Assembly (NCBI RefSeq): GCF_009184395.1
Contig: NZ_WEIC01000004.1
Coordinates: 62,001-126,000 of the forward strand
DNA length: 64,000 nucleotides
Source: Amylibacter sp. SFDW26
Lineage (GTDB): Bacteria > Pseudomonadota > Alphaproteobacteria > Rhodobacterales > Rhodobacteraceae
Reading direction: 5' to 3'
Part shown: positions 19,114-28,970 of the stretch, one piece after another
How positions within the stretch are numbered: position 1 is the first letter of the stretch
Layout: every line of letters starts with the position of its first letter
The notes under the pieces: generated by a model
Seen by the model: only the letters and a program-made list of their open reading frames with translations
The model's database searches: none
Told to the model about the DNA's origin: nothing
Made by a program: the position numbers and the translations under genes

Positions 19114-20096
19114 CGTTGCGGGATGACTTGATCTGGTGGGCGGTGCCCCAGTTCAAAAGTTTTGATATTCAGGATAACACGTTCACCCATGTCCACACGT
19201 GCTTCGGTCGTGGCAGAAGCCATATGCGGTAAAAGCATCACGTTATCACGGTCACAAAGCTTTGGGTTCACTTCGGAACCTTTTTCGAACACATCCAAGC
19301 CAGCACCTGCGAGTTTTTCAACTTCTAATGCTGCAATCAAAGCATCCTCATCAATGACCTGCCCGCGTGCTGTGTTGATGATAAACGCGGTTGGTTTCAT
19401 CAATGCCAAACGATCAGCATTCATCAAATGATGCGTTTCTGGCGTGTTAGGGCAATGTAAGGATAGAACGTCTGCCATTGGTAACATCTCTTCGAGGTTT
19501 TCAATGTAAGTTGCATCCAAATTGCGTTCGATCTCTGGGTGGACTGCTGAACGGTTGTGGTAAACGACCTTCATACCAAAAGCATTCGCGCGGCGTGCAA
19601 CAGCCATGCCGACACGACCCATACCGATTATGGCGAGTGTTTTGCCGCCTATTGAGGAACCAAGGAAAGTGGATGGCGACCAGCCTTTCCAATTGCCAGA
19701 TTGCAATGCAGCAGAGCCCTCTTTGAAACGGCGCATCACTGTAAGGATTAATGCCAATGTCATATCGGCAGAATCTTCGGACAAAAGACCTGGTGCATTT
19801 GTCACCATGATACCACGGGCATCTGCCGCTTCGATATCGATGTGATCATATCCAGAGCCGTAATTCGCGATCAATTTCAACTGATCGCCTGCTTCTGCAA
19901 GAACATGTGCATCTAATGTGTCATTGAGTGTTGGCACCAAAATATCAGCACGACCAATGGCATTGATCAACTGATCTTGTGTGAATGGCACGTCATTTAC
20001 GTTGAGTTCGGCGTCAAATAATTCTGCCAATCTGTCTTCTACGGGCTTGGGTAACCGTCGCGTCACGACAACACTTAGTTTTGAACTGGACATCAT
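19110..20096 (-). CDS. D-2-hydroxyacid dehydrogenase (glyoxylate/hydroxypyruvate reductase type)
   Basis: NAD(P)-dependent dehydrogenase of 328 residues. It contains the Rossmann loop IGMGRVGMAVARRANAFGMKVVYHNR, the catalytic Arg in INTARGQVIDEDALIAAL, the catalytic Glu region FEKGSEVNP and the His in LLPHMASAT. The closest named families are glyoxylate reductase and D-glycerate dehydrogenase; the substrate cannot be fixed from sequence alone. The 3' end overlaps the convergent moeB stop by 4 bases. Confidence 0.88.
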   Translation of the reverse strand: MMSSSKLSVVVTRRLPKPVEDRLAELFDAELNVNDVPFTQDQLINAIGRADILVPTLNDTLDAHVLAEAGDQLKLIANYGSGYDHIDIEAADARGIMVTNAPGLLSEDSADMTLALILTVMRRFKEGSAALQSGNWKGWSPSTFLGSSIGGKTLAIIGMGRVGMAVARRANAFGMKVVYHNRSAVHPEIERNLDATYIENLEEMLPMADVLSLHCPNTPETHHLMNADRLALMKPTAFIINTARGQVIDEDALIAALEVEKLAGAGLDVFEKGSEVNPKLCDRDNVMLLPHMASATTEARVDMGERVILNIKTFELGHRPPDQVIPQR

Positions 20097-20211
20097 GCAC
20101 CTATATTGACTGGATTTTTCTATTTCATTCTGCCAAATTTTACATCAAATGGGCAAGGGCGAAACAACAGTCTTATGTGAAAAAAGACAGAAGTCCCGAC
20201 AGGCAGTAAAA

Positions 20212-20724
20212 ATGGTATATAAACGCGTAAATAATTGGTTTTTGGGCACTTTGGCAACGGTTTTTTGCCTAAGTACATCTGTGCTTCATGCCGCTGAACG
20301 TGGCCCCGTTACGAATTTACCTTTGCCGCGCTTTGTTTCGATGAAAGCAAAAGAGGGTAATGTGCGTCGTGGCCCAAGTTTAACACACCGTATTGATTGG
20401 GTTTTTCAACACAGTAACATGCCATTGTTGATCACAGCCGAGTTCGGCCATTGGCGTCGTGTTCAAGATATGGAAGGCCAAGGCGGTTGGATGCATTATG
20501 CATTGTTGTCAGGTGTGCGAACTGTCGTTGTGAAAACACCCAACCTAGCATTGCGTTTGAAACCTAATATTGCAGCGGCAACAGCTGTTTTTGCTGAAGA
20601 ACGGGCAATTGCGGCGCTAGAGGAATGTATTATTGACTGGTGTGAAATTTCATCAGGCGGTCATAGTGGGTGGGCGCCCAAAGCTGATCTATGGGGTGTT
20701 TGGGATCACGAGATTCGCGATTAA
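20212..20724 (+). CDS. Secreted bacterial SH3-domain protein
   Basis: Exported protein of 170 residues. A signal peptide is followed by cleavage near LHAAERG; the mature part has two SH3b-like segments of the SH3_4 type (KEGNVRRGPSLTHRIDWVFQHSNMPLLI...HWRRVQDMEGQGGWMHYALLSG, then ALRLKPN...WCEISSGGHSGWAPKADLWGV). Such proteins usually bind cell-wall or act as periplasmic adaptors. The longer frame from 20149 adds a charged stretch before the signal peptide and is unlikely. Confidence 0.82.
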   Translation: MVYKRVNNWFLGTLATVFCLSTSVLHAAERGPVTNLPLPRFVSMKAKEGNVRRGPSLTHRIDWVFQHSNMPLLITAEFGHWRRVQDMEGQGGWMHYALLSGVRTVVVKTPNLALRLKPNIAAATAVFAEERAIAALEECIIDWCEISSGGHSGWAPKADLWGVWDHEIRD

Positions 20725-20904
20725 CGCTTATTGATCTGAAAAATGTTACAAAAATTATTGTAAACTCACGCTGGCTTGAACAGACGTGTTTTTACATCTG
20801 TAATCACTCAAATTATATCTTCATTAAAGACGCAGCCAATAGGGTGATATCTCCCCTGATCGAACTTTACTGGTTGTGCACTATCCCTGACTATCCCAAT
20901 GGGT

Positions 20905-20942
20905 GCCGCTCCTTTTCCCCTGAGGAGCGGCAACTCTTTTTA
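20905..20942 (+). terminator. Intrinsic terminator after the SH3 gene
   Basis: Stem GCCGCTCC / GGAGCGGC followed by AACTCTTTTTA. It ends at the 3' edge of the convergent M3 peptidase gene. Confidence 0.7.
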
Positions 20943-22967
20943 TACGGCGTCTAATCCGCGACCTTTTAAAAGGGCATCCACTTTTGGCAATGCACCACGG
21001 AATGCAGTGTATAATTCTTCGGCATCTTTAGAACCACCTGTAGAGTAAATGTTGTCATATAATTTCTGAGCCATTTCTGGATCAAAAGCATCACCCGTTT
21101 CTTTGAAGGCTTCAAAGGCGTCGGCATCCATGACTTCGGACCACATATAGCTGTAGTAACCGCTGGAATACCCATCGCCAGCAAACACATGAGCGAAATG
21201 TGGTGTTGCATGGCGCATTGTGATTGCTGATGGCATGCCGATACGATCCAAGATTTCAGCTTGTTTTTGCATGGGATCGGTTGAAACGGGTTCTGTATGG
21301 AACGCCAAATCCACCAATGCACTGGCTGTATATTCCACTGTCGCAAAGCCTTGGCCAAAGTTATCTGCGGCTAGCAGACGTTCTAGTAACTCTGAAGGGA
21401 TAACTTCGTTAGTATCCGCATGACGTGCGAACTCTTCGAGTACTTCTGGAACGGATAACCAATGCTCATAAAGTTGGCTTGGCAGTTCCACAAAGTCACG
21501 TGCCACAGAAGTGCCCGAGATGAAGCCATAGGTCACATCTGACAGCATAGAGTGCAATGCATGGCCGAATTCGTGGAATAATGTGCGCGCATCGTCAAAG
21601 GTTAATAAGCATGGTTCGCCTTCTGGAGCTTTGGCAAAGTTACAGACGTTTACGGTGATAGGGCGCACTTCTTTATCCAAGTTTGACTGGGAACGGAAAC
21701 GAGAGCACCATGCGCCAGAGCGTTTAGAAGAACGGGCAAAATAATCACCAATAAACACTGCGATGTGGCGATCACCTTTTTTGACTTCCCAAGCCAGAGC
21801 ATCTGGATGGTAAAGGGGCACTTCTAGCGGCTGAAATGTTAGGCCAAAGAGTTTAGTTGCGCAGGCAAAAGACGCTTCAATCATTTGGTCCAGTTGGAAA
21901 TATGGTTTTAATTCGGCTTCATCCAAATCATGCTCTGCTTTTCGCAGTTTTTCTGCATAATAGCGCCAATCCCATGGTGCTAGATCACCTTGAACGCTTT
22001 CTGAATGCATGAGGGCTGTCAATTTTTCGGCGTCTTTTTCAGCTGCTGCTTTTGCAGGCTTCCAAACAGCCATTAACAAATCACGTACGGCTTGGGGTGT
22101 TTTGGCCATCTCAGGAGCCAGTTTGAAATCAGAAAACGTATCAAACCCCAACAGGTTTGCACGTACTTGGCGTAGATTTAAGGTTTCTGCCACAATTTCA
22201 CGGTTGTCAGTTTCACCACCATTTTCACCGCGTGCAACCCATGCTTTGAATGCTTTTTCGCGTAGGTCGCGACGTGGAGAGAATTGTAAGAATGGTACAA
22301 TCAAAGAGCGGGATAGTGTAATAACATAGCCATCTATATCACGCTCTTTTGCCGCTTCTTTTGCGGATGCGATTAGGAAGTTGGGACAGCCATCTAAATC
22401 ACTATGGCTTAATGTCATTGACCAAGAGCGTTCATCTGCAAGCAGGTTTTGGGTAAATGCTGTACCAAGTTCTGCCAAGCGTTGGGAAATTTTTGCTAGA
22501 TGATCACGGTTTTCGCCAACCAAGTTTGCACCAGCGCGGACAAACATTTGGTGATAAAGCTCTAAAACGCGCTTTTGTTCATCTGTAATGTCTAAATCTT
22601 CACGCGCTTCGAATAGTGTATCCACGCGAGAGAAAAGTTCTGCGTTCATCATCGTTTCAGAATGAAATGCGGCGTACTGGGGGGAAATCTCGCGTTGTAA
22701 GGCTTCTAAGGTTGGGTTTGAATTTGAGCCTGAAAGGTTAGCAAAAACTGAACCAACCTTGTCTAAAACCTCTGCATCCAATTCCATTGCATCAATTGTG
22801 TTTTCAAATGTAGGTGCATCAGGGTTGCTTGCGACTTTTGCAACATCAGCACGTGCTTGTCTGAATGCTTCTTCAAATGCAGGCGCAAAATGCTCGTCTT
22901 TGATTTGGTCAAATGGGGGCATTTCAAAGGGTGTGTTCCAGTCGGAAAAGAAGGGGTTTGTTTGCAT
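20940..22967 (-). CDS. M3-family zinc metallopeptidase (peptidyl-dipeptidase Dcp / oligopeptidase A type)
   Basis: Cytoplasmic zinc peptidase of 675 residues that degrades short peptides released by ATP-dependent proteases. The zinc site is LFHEFGHALH (HExxH) with the downstream Glu in the EYTASALVD region; the N-terminus PPFDQIKDEHFAPAFEEAF and the C-terminal YSYMWSEVMDADAFEAFKETG are typical of M3A enzymes. Length and N-terminus favour Dcp, but OpdA cannot be excluded. Confidence 0.92.
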   Translation of the reverse strand: MQTNPFFSDWNTPFEMPPFDQIKDEHFAPAFEEAFRQARADVAKVASNPDAPTFENTIDAMELDAEVLDKVGSVFANLSGSNSNPTLEALQREISPQYAAFHSETMMNAELFSRVDTLFEAREDLDITDEQKRVLELYHQMFVRAGANLVGENRDHLAKISQRLAELGTAFTQNLLADERSWSMTLSHSDLDGCPNFLIASAKEAAKERDIDGYVITLSRSLIVPFLQFSPRRDLREKAFKAWVARGENGGETDNREIVAETLNLRQVRANLLGFDTFSDFKLAPEMAKTPQAVRDLLMAVWKPAKAAAEKDAEKLTALMHSESVQGDLAPWDWRYYAEKLRKAEHDLDEAELKPYFQLDQMIEASFACATKLFGLTFQPLEVPLYHPDALAWEVKKGDRHIAVFIGDYFARSSKRSGAWCSRFRSQSNLDKEVRPITVNVCNFAKAPEGEPCLLTFDDARTLFHEFGHALHSMLSDVTYGFISGTSVARDFVELPSQLYEHWLSVPEVLEEFARHADTNEVIPSELLERLLAADNFGQGFATVEYTASALVDLAFHTEPVSTDPMQKQAEILDRIGMPSAITMRHATPHFAHVFAGDGYSSGYYSYMWSEVMDADAFEAFKETGDAFDPEMAQKLYDNIYSTGGSKDAEELYTAFRGALPKVDALLKGRGLDAV

Positions 22968-23077
22968 TTTTGTTCATTTCTTTTAGGTGTTTAAGTGTAA
23001 ATAGATCACATTTTTAAAGGAACCGCATCTTATTTAAGCCATATTTATATATGTATAGATAAGAAATATTTTTTATT

Positions 23078-23539
23078 ATGTTTACTAAGGCTCAAATTGT
23101 TATGTTTAAGGCGTTCTCTAGAATTTTTAAATTATGCTGCTTTTGTAGTCTGTGTCTTTATATTGTTTTTGTCTTTAGAGTTGTCGATGAAACACAAAAA
23201 GAAGGCGGGATCATTGATCAAGTCGCTGGAGATATAACCACCATTGATATAGCTGGCCAATTTAGCGGCGAAAAAAACTATAAAAAGAAAAAAGAAAAAG
23301 AGAAACGTATAAAAGTATCTGGTGATGACTCTTCTTCCTGGCCTCTTAATTTGAATGTATTAACGTCAATGTACTCTAAAAATGAAACGAGAGATATCAC
23401 AGTTCATCGTATTCCAGATGGTTTTTTCGTTGGGGAAAATACAGGTTCATTACGTATTAAGGTAAACAATACAGAGCCTAGTAAGTTTGATAAATTTGTG
23501 AATAACGTTAAAGGTTTTTTCTCTTTTCTTGCTGGGTAG
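23078..23539 (+). CDS. Hypothetical protein with one N-terminal membrane segment
   Basis: I do not recognise this 153-residue protein. A Cys-rich hydrophobic segment (residues 17-35) is followed by a lysine-run linker (KNYKKKKEKEKRIK, near 66-79) and a soluble domain of about 75 residues. The gene is visibly AT-rich, and no good ribosome site precedes 23078; an internal Met at 23102, after AAGG, is an alternative start. It stands alone between the peptidase and the dehydrogenase. Possibly a strain-specific gene. Confidence 0.55.
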   Translation: MFTKAQIVMFKAFSRIFKLCCFCSLCLYIVFVFRVVDETQKEGGIIDQVAGDITTIDIAGQFSGEKNYKKKKEKEKRIKVSGDDSSSWPLNLNVLTSMYSKNETRDITVHRIPDGFFVGENTGSLRIKVNNTEPSKFDKFVNNVKGFFSFLAG

Positions 23540-23700
23540 CTACATCACATTTACAAGTTAAGTTATTACGAATCTGGAAACCCATTAACATTGTATTTCA
23601 TACAAATGTCGTTTTCGGCTAAATCTAGTCGGCAGCCCCTAGCATCAATGCATCAAATTCTGCAATCTATCCTTAGAATTTAATCTCAAGGAATCGGATC

Positions 23701-26202
23701 ATGAAAACGCATGTAAAAGCTTTGGTTGTTGGCGGCGGTGCTGTTGGCGCAGGGATTGCATATCATTTGGCGAAATATGGCTGGAAAGATGTGATGCTTT
23801 TGGAGCGTGATGAATTAACGTCTGGTTCCACCTGGCACGCGGCTGGTTTGTTGCCGCTGTTTAACATGGGTTATGCCACAACGCACTTGCATGATTATTC
23901 CGTTGATTTTTATAAATCGCTTGAAGCTGAAACTGGCTTAAATGCTGGGTTTTCTGTTGTTGGTAATTTGCGTATGGCACAAACCAAAGACCGTATGGAT
24001 GAATATATGTTATACGGATCGACTGCGGAAACTGTCGGCATTGAGTATCATCATATGACACCAGCACAAATCAAAGAGCGCTGGCCGCTGATCAATACAT
24101 CCGACTTGGAAGGGGCAATTTATCATCCAGGTGATGGCTATATAAACCCTGCGGACGTGACGATGGCGATGGCGAAAGGTGCGCGCCAACGTGGTGTGAC
24201 GATTGAACGTAAGTGGCAGGTTGATGGCTATGAATGGACAGGCTCTGAGTGGAAAGTGACCTGTACGAAAATGGTGGAAAAAGGTGGTAATCTTGTGCCG
24301 TCTGAAGAACAAACTGTAATTACGGCAGAGCATGTTGTGACGGCAACGGGCAACCATGCGCAACGTACGGCGCAAATGTTGGGTATCAAAATCCCTGCTA
24401 TTCCAGTGGAACACCAGTTTATCGTAACAGATGCAGACCCAGCATTGGTGAAATGGCGTGCTGATGGTAATCCAGAACACCCAGTGATCCGTGATGCTGA
24501 TGCTCAATCTTATGTGCGTGAGGAACGTGGCGGGTGGATTTTAGGTGTGTATGAGAAAAACGCACCAGCCCGTTTTGAATATGGTGTTCCTGATAGCTTC
24601 CGCGCTGACCTATTCCCATTGGATTTGGAGCGTATTGAAGAGCAATATATGGCGATGATCCACCGTATGCCGTCTTGTGAAGAAAGCGGTTTGAAAGACG
24701 ACTTCAACGGGCCGATTTGTTATACTCCTGACGGCAACCCGCTGGTTGGTCCAGCTCCTGGTCTGCGTAACATGTGGTTGGCAGAGGGCTTTAGTTTCGG
24801 CATTACAGCTGCTGGCGGTGTTGGTAATTATTTGGCGCAAATGATGGTCGAAGGTGAAGCTGAAATAGATATGGCTTCGCTTGACCCTAAACGTTACGGC
24901 AGTTGGATGACGACGGAATATGGCGCGCGAAAGAACGAAGAATGCTATGATCACGTTTATATCCTTCACCACCCTGATGAAGAACGCCCAGCTTGTGCTG
25001 GTTTGCGGACTTCTCCTGCTTATGATCGCCAAAAAGCTGCTGGGGCACAGTTTGGTCGTGTGAATGGTTGGGATCGCCCGAATTACTTTGGCCCTAAAGA
25101 TGCGGATGAGAATTTTGACCATGATGGGCGTTCATTCCGACGTGGCACATGGTGGCCTTATGCCGTGGAAGAAGCGAAAGCGATCCGTGAAGGTGTTGGT
25201 TTGGTTGATGCAACAGCATTTACAAAACACGTTGTTAAAGGGCCAGGGGCAACACAGTTCCTTGATTGGTTCACATGTAACAAACTGCCGAAAATTGGCC
25301 GTATTAATCTGACTTATGCGCTGACTAGCCATGGTACGACACGTACGGAATATACGATTGTGCGTAATGGTGAGAATGAATATTACCTTGTGTCTGCGGG
25401 TGCATGGACAGCTTATGACGCAGATTATCTGCGTAAGGCTGCCGAAGATAAGATGGAAGAGTTTGGGTATATCGAAATCCAAGATGTGACGACACAGTGG
25501 GGTGTATTCGCCATTGCTGGTCCGAAGTCGCGCGAGGTTTTAAACAAAATCATCAAGGATGCTGATCCTGAAACAGCGCTATCAAATAAGCGTTTTCCTT
25601 GGTTGTCTGCAAAACAGATTGAGTTGGGTATGTGCCCAGTGAATGCGATCCGTGTGGCCTATACAGGTGAATTGGGTTGGGAATTGCACCACCCGATTGA
25701 AATGCAGAACTATCTGTATGATCTGTTGATGGAAGCAGGTGCCGATGTTGGCATGAAACTGGTTGGTGGACGTGCGCAAAACTGGTTGCGTCAGGAAAAA
25801 TCATACCGTGCGTTTGGCACAGAACTTGGTCGTGATGCGACACCACAAGAGGCTGACTTGCCACGTTTCATTGATTTGGAAAAAGACTTCCACGGTAAAG
25901 AGGCAATGCTGAAAACGGGCGTGCGTTCAAAATGTGTGACACTTTTGATCGACGGCCCTGACGATGCTGATCCATGGGGCCGTGAGGCGCTTTATGATGG
26001 TGATACGAAAGTGGGTCGTTTGACGTCTGGTGGGTATTCCGTGGCTTTTGGTAAATCCATCGGCATGGGATATGTGACACCTGAGTTGGCAAATGTTGGC
26101 CAAAAGCTGAAAGTGAAGATGTTCGCACAGCTTTGGGATGCAGAGATTGTTGAAGACAGCCCATATGATCCGACGAATGCGACGATCCGTGTGAACGGTT
26201 AA
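23701..26202 (+). CDS. FAD-dependent dimethylglycine/sarcosine dehydrogenase-like enzyme
   Basis: Demethylating flavoprotein of 833 residues, passing one-carbon units to tetrahydrofolate. Residues 1-370 form the DAO-type FAD domain with GGGAVGAGIAYHLA (11-24) and SGSTWHAAGL, where H46 corresponds to the His that binds FAD covalently in DMGDH and SARDH. A FAO_M linker and then a GcvT-like aminomethyltransferase domain follow (about 430-820, with GELGWELHHPIEM and GMGYVTPE near its end). The start follows AAGGAATCGGATC. With the BetI/BCCT/MttB block 5 kb away it suggests use of methylated amines. Choice between dimethylglycine and sarcosine is open. Confidence 0.85.
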   Translation: MKTHVKALVVGGGAVGAGIAYHLAKYGWKDVMLLERDELTSGSTWHAAGLLPLFNMGYATTHLHDYSVDFYKSLEAETGLNAGFSVVGNLRMAQTKDRMDEYMLYGSTAETVGIEYHHMTPAQIKERWPLINTSDLEGAIYHPGDGYINPADVTMAMAKGARQRGVTIERKWQVDGYEWTGSEWKVTCTKMVEKGGNLVPSEEQTVITAEHVVTATGNHAQRTAQMLGIKIPAIPVEHQFIVTDADPALVKWRADGNPEHPVIRDADAQSYVREERGGWILGVYEKNAPARFEYGVPDSFRADLFPLDLERIEEQYMAMIHRMPSCEESGLKDDFNGPICYTPDGNPLVGPAPGLRNMWLAEGFSFGITAAGGVGNYLAQMMVEGEAEIDMASLDPKRYGSWMTTEYGARKNEECYDHVYILHHPDEERPACAGLRTSPAYDRQKAAGAQFGRVNGWDRPNYFGPKDADENFDHDGRSFRRGTWWPYAVEEAKAIREGVGLVDATAFTKHVVKGPGATQFLDWFTCNKLPKIGRINLTYALTSHGTTRTEYTIVRNGENEYYLVSAGAWTAYDADYLRKAAEDKMEEFGYIEIQDVTTQWGVFAIAGPKSREVLNKIIKDADPETALSNKRFPWLSAKQIELGMCPVNAIRVAYTGELGWELHHPIEMQNYLYDLLMEAGADVGMKLVGGRAQNWLRQEKSYRAFGTELGRDATPQEADLPRFIDLEKDFHGKEAMLKTGVRSKCVTLLIDGPDDADPWGREALYDGDTKVGRLTSGGYSVAFGKSIGMGYVTPELANVGQKLKVKMFAQLWDAEIVEDSPYDPTNATIRVNG

Positions 26203-26226
26203 CATCGTACCAATACCTATTGACGA

Positions 26227-26262
26227 AAGAGCCGCGCCCGATAGGGTGGCGGCTCTTATTCT
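26227..26262 (+). terminator. Intrinsic terminator after the dehydrogenase gene
   Basis: Perfect 9-bp stem AAGAGCCGC / GCGGCTCTT with a 13-base loop, followed by ATTCTTT. It separates this gene from the EamA transporter. Confidence 0.75.
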
Positions 26263-26274
26263 TTGGATATTAAT

Positions 26275-27129
26275 ATGACGCAAGCTATTCGGCTCCAATC
26301 CGTTTTCATGATGCTATTGGGCATGACCTTGATTGTGACGGGTGATACCGCTGGTAAACTTTTGCTGGCAGCAGGTTTTACACCATTTTTCGTTGCTGCA
26401 ACGCGGTTCTTTTTTGGAGCTTTGATGTTGGCACCATTTATGGGGCTGACACGTGCGGATATTCCAAACTTCTTTAACTGGCGTGTGATCTTACGAGCTT
26501 GTTGTGTAACTGGTGCGATCTCGTGTATTTTAACGGCCCTTTCAACAGAGCCTATTGCGAATGTGTTCGGCGCTTTCTTTATTGGTCCGCTTTTGTCGTA
26601 TTTCTTATCCGCGGTCTTGTTAAAAGAAGCTATTACTTGGCGGCGTACAGCTCTGATCCTTACGGGCTTTGCGGGAGTTGTATTGGTAGTGAAGCCTGGT
26701 TTTGGCATGACAACAGGTATGGGGTTTGCTGTGCTTGCAGGCTGTTTTTACGGTTGCTTTATTGTGGCGACGCGTTGGTTGGCTGGACAGTATCGCCCAC
26801 GGTTCTTGCTGATCTCGCAATTGATGATTGGATCGTGTTTCTTAATGCCAATGGCAATTGGGCCTATCCCTGACTTGAACATCAAGCTTAGCAGTCTTGT
26901 AGCAATCAGTGCATTAAGTTCGGGTTTGGGTAATTTATTATTGGTTGTAGTTAGCCGCACAACACCAGCCAACGTTGTGGCGCCTTTGGTATATACACAA
27001 TTATTAGCAGCAACGATATTTGGATTTTTAGTGTTTGGAGATTGGCCCGATACGCTTAGCTTTATAGGATTAAGTGTTATCTTGTTTAGCGGTCTGGCGT
27101 CATTCTGGTTGGCAGGACGTGGGAAATAA
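26275..27129 (+). CDS. EamA/DMT-family membrane transporter
   Basis: Drug/metabolite transporter superfamily protein of 284 residues with ten hydrophobic segments arranged as two EamA repeats (about 10-130 and 145-280). Substrates of the family are metabolites such as amino acids or methylated amines; none can be named here. The start at 26275 is an ATG; the frame also opens at a TTG four codons earlier. It lies after a terminator and should have its own promoter. Confidence 0.85.
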   Translation: MTQAIRLQSVFMMLLGMTLIVTGDTAGKLLLAAGFTPFFVAATRFFFGALMLAPFMGLTRADIPNFFNWRVILRACCVTGAISCILTALSTEPIANVFGAFFIGPLLSYFLSAVLLKEAITWRRTALILTGFAGVVLVVKPGFGMTTGMGFAVLAGCFYGCFIVATRWLAGQYRPRFLLISQLMIGSCFLMPMAIGPIPDLNIKLSSLVAISALSSGLGNLLLVVVSRTTPANVVAPLVYTQLLAATIFGFLVFGDWPDTLSFIGLSVILFSGLASFWLAGRGK

Positions 27130-27141
27130 GCCACCTCTGTA

Positions 27142-27180
27142 TGACTTGTAAATTTACATTCTTTACAAATTTACAAGTCA
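27142..27180. promoter_or_regulatory. Large inverted repeat upstream of isocitrate lyase
   Basis: Perfect 14-bp arms TGACTTGTAAATTT / AAATTTACAAGTCA separated by 11 bases, with further TTTACAA units inside and just after it (27162-27169, 27186 on). No T-tract follows, so it is more likely an operator than a terminator. The TTTACAAA-type repeated half sites resemble the TTTGCAAA motif of RamB/ScfR/PccR-type acyl-CoA regulators that control acetate and propionate genes. The link is inference. Confidence 0.6.
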
Positions 27181-27320
27181 AAATTTACAAAACCCACACA
27201 AAATCACACGAAAAAACGCCGCATGGGCGTAGAGAGGGGAGACTCTTTTAAGTGACAGGCGTAAATCAGCCTCAGAAACTCCCGAGTCGCCACTGACTCA
27301 ACAACCAAAGGAACAGTAAT

Positions 27321-28913
27321 ATGCCTTATGATTCTGATAATGCTGAACTACAAAGCCTGATCGGCGAGCATGGTAATGCTTGGGCTGCGATCAACCCAGA
27401 GTACGTTTCTCGTATGCGCGCTCAAAACAAATTCAAAACAGGCCTAGATATCGCTAAATACACAGCTGACATCATGCGCGCTGATATGGATGCATATGAC
27501 GCTGACTCATCTCAGTACACACAATCACTTGGTTGCTGGCATGGTTTCATCGGTCAACAAAAAATGATCTCAATCAAAAAACATTTCGGTACAACAAAGC
27601 GTAAATACCTTTACCTTTCAGGTTGGATGATTGCTGCGTTGCGTTCAGAGTTCGGCCCATTGCCTGACCAATCAATGCACGAGAAAACATCTGTTCCAGC
27701 TTTGATCGAAGAGTTGTACACGTTCTTGCGTCAAGCTGATGCGCGCGAATTGGGCGGTTTGTTCCGTGACCTAGACGCTGCACGCGCTGCTGGCGACACT
27801 GCAAAAGCTGCTGAAGTACAATCTGCAATCGACAACCACGAAACACACGTTGTGCCAATCATCGCAGACATCGACGCAGGCTTCGGTAACCCAGAAGCTA
27901 CATATCTACTAGCTAAGAAAATGATCGAAGCCGGTGCATGTGCATTGCAAATCGAAAACCAAGTATCTGATGAAAAACAGTGTGGCCACCAAGATGGTAA
28001 AGTTACTGTTCCTCACGAAGATTTCTTGCAAAAAATCCGCGCATGTCGTTATGCATTCCTAGAAATGGGCGTTGAAAACGGTATCGTTGTTGCACGTACA
28101 GACAGCTTGGGTGCTGGTCTTACAAAACAAATCGCTGTGACGAATGAGCCGGGCGATTTGGGTGACCAATACAACAGCTTCCTAGATTGTGACGAAGTTA
28201 CTTTGGACACTATGGGTAACGGCGACGTTGTTATCAAACAAGACGGCAAACTAATGCGTCCAAAACGCTTGCCTTCAAACTTGTTCCAGTTCCGTAAAGA
28301 CACAGGCGTTGCACGTTGTGTTCTAGATTCAATCACATCATTGCAAAATGGTGCGGACATGATCTGGATCGAAACTGAAAAACCACACATCGGCCAAATC
28401 GGTGAGATGATCAACGAAGTTCGCAAAACTGTTCCAAATGCTAAATTGGTGTACAACAACTCACCATCTTTCAACTGGACATTGAACTTCCGTCAGCAAG
28501 TATTTGATGCATGGACAGAAGAAGGCAAAGACGTATCTGCATATGACCGCGCTAACTTGATGTCAGTTGATTACGATGGCACAGAATTGTCAGATGCAGC
28601 AGACGACAAAATCCGTACATTCCAAGCGGACGCTGCTCGTGAAGCTGGTATCTTCCACCACTTGATCACATTGCCAACATACCACACAGCTGCGTTGTCT
28701 ACAGACAACCTTGCTAAAGAGTACTTCGGTGCTGAAGGCATGTTGGGTTACGTGGCTGGTGTTCAGCGTAAAGAGATCCGTCAAGGTATCGCATGTGTGA
28801 AACACCAAAACATGTCTGGTTCAGACATGGGTGATGACCACAAAGAATACTTTGCTGGTGAAGCAGCACTTAAAGCTGCTGGTGAAGACAACACAATGAA
28901 CCAGTTCGGCTAA
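27321..28913 (+). CDS. aceA: Isocitrate lyase (long form)
   Basis: Glyoxylate-shunt enzyme cleaving isocitrate to succinate and glyoxylate, needed for growth on acetate and other C2 sources. It is 530 residues, the longer subfamily found in Pseudomonas and many marine proteobacteria. The active-site signature is K219-Q-C-G-H223 (KQCGH instead of KKCGH), with IADIDAGFGN and a downstream NNSPSFNW. The start follows AAAGGAACAGTAAT. Codon choice is clearly more biased than in neighbouring genes (CGT, AAC, TTC, GCT), as in rpsA and metK, implying high expression. A leader of about 190 bases carries the inverted repeat. Malate synthase is not in the window. Confidence 0.96.
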   Translation: MPYDSDNAELQSLIGEHGNAWAAINPEYVSRMRAQNKFKTGLDIAKYTADIMRADMDAYDADSSQYTQSLGCWHGFIGQQKMISIKKHFGTTKRKYLYLSGWMIAALRSEFGPLPDQSMHEKTSVPALIEELYTFLRQADARELGGLFRDLDAARAAGDTAKAAEVQSAIDNHETHVVPIIADIDAGFGNPEATYLLAKKMIEAGACALQIENQVSDEKQCGHQDGKVTVPHEDFLQKIRACRYAFLEMGVENGIVVARTDSLGAGLTKQIAVTNEPGDLGDQYNSFLDCDEVTLDTMGNGDVVIKQDGKLMRPKRLPSNLFQFRKDTGVARCVLDSITSLQNGADMIWIETEKPHIGQIGEMINEVRKTVPNAKLVYNNSPSFNWTLNFRQQVFDAWTEEGKDVSAYDRANLMSVDYDGTELSDAADDKIRTFQADAAREAGIFHHLITLPTYHTAALSTDNLAKEYFGAEGMLGYVAGVQRKEIRQGIACVKHQNMSGSDMGDDHKEYFAGEAALKAAGEDNTMNQFG

Positions 28914-28935
28914 ACCAAACTGATTTAAGACTTTG

Positions 28936-28970
28936 AAGGGCCCGCAGCGAAAACTGCGGGCCTTTTCTTT
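28936..28970 (+). terminator. Intrinsic terminator of aceA
   Basis: Nine-bp perfect stem GGCCCGCAG / CTGCGGGCC with flanking AA/TT and a TTTTCTTT tract. Its T-tract touches the 3' end of the convergent membrane-protein gene. Confidence 0.9.

Noticed and set aside
20691-20954. 87-codon frame between the SH3 gene and the M3 peptidase
   Set aside because: Overlaps the SH3 3' end and runs through the terminator hairpin.
26263-26274. TTG start for the EamA gene
   Set aside because: It lies in the T-tract of the preceding terminator; ATG at 26275 is the simpler choice.
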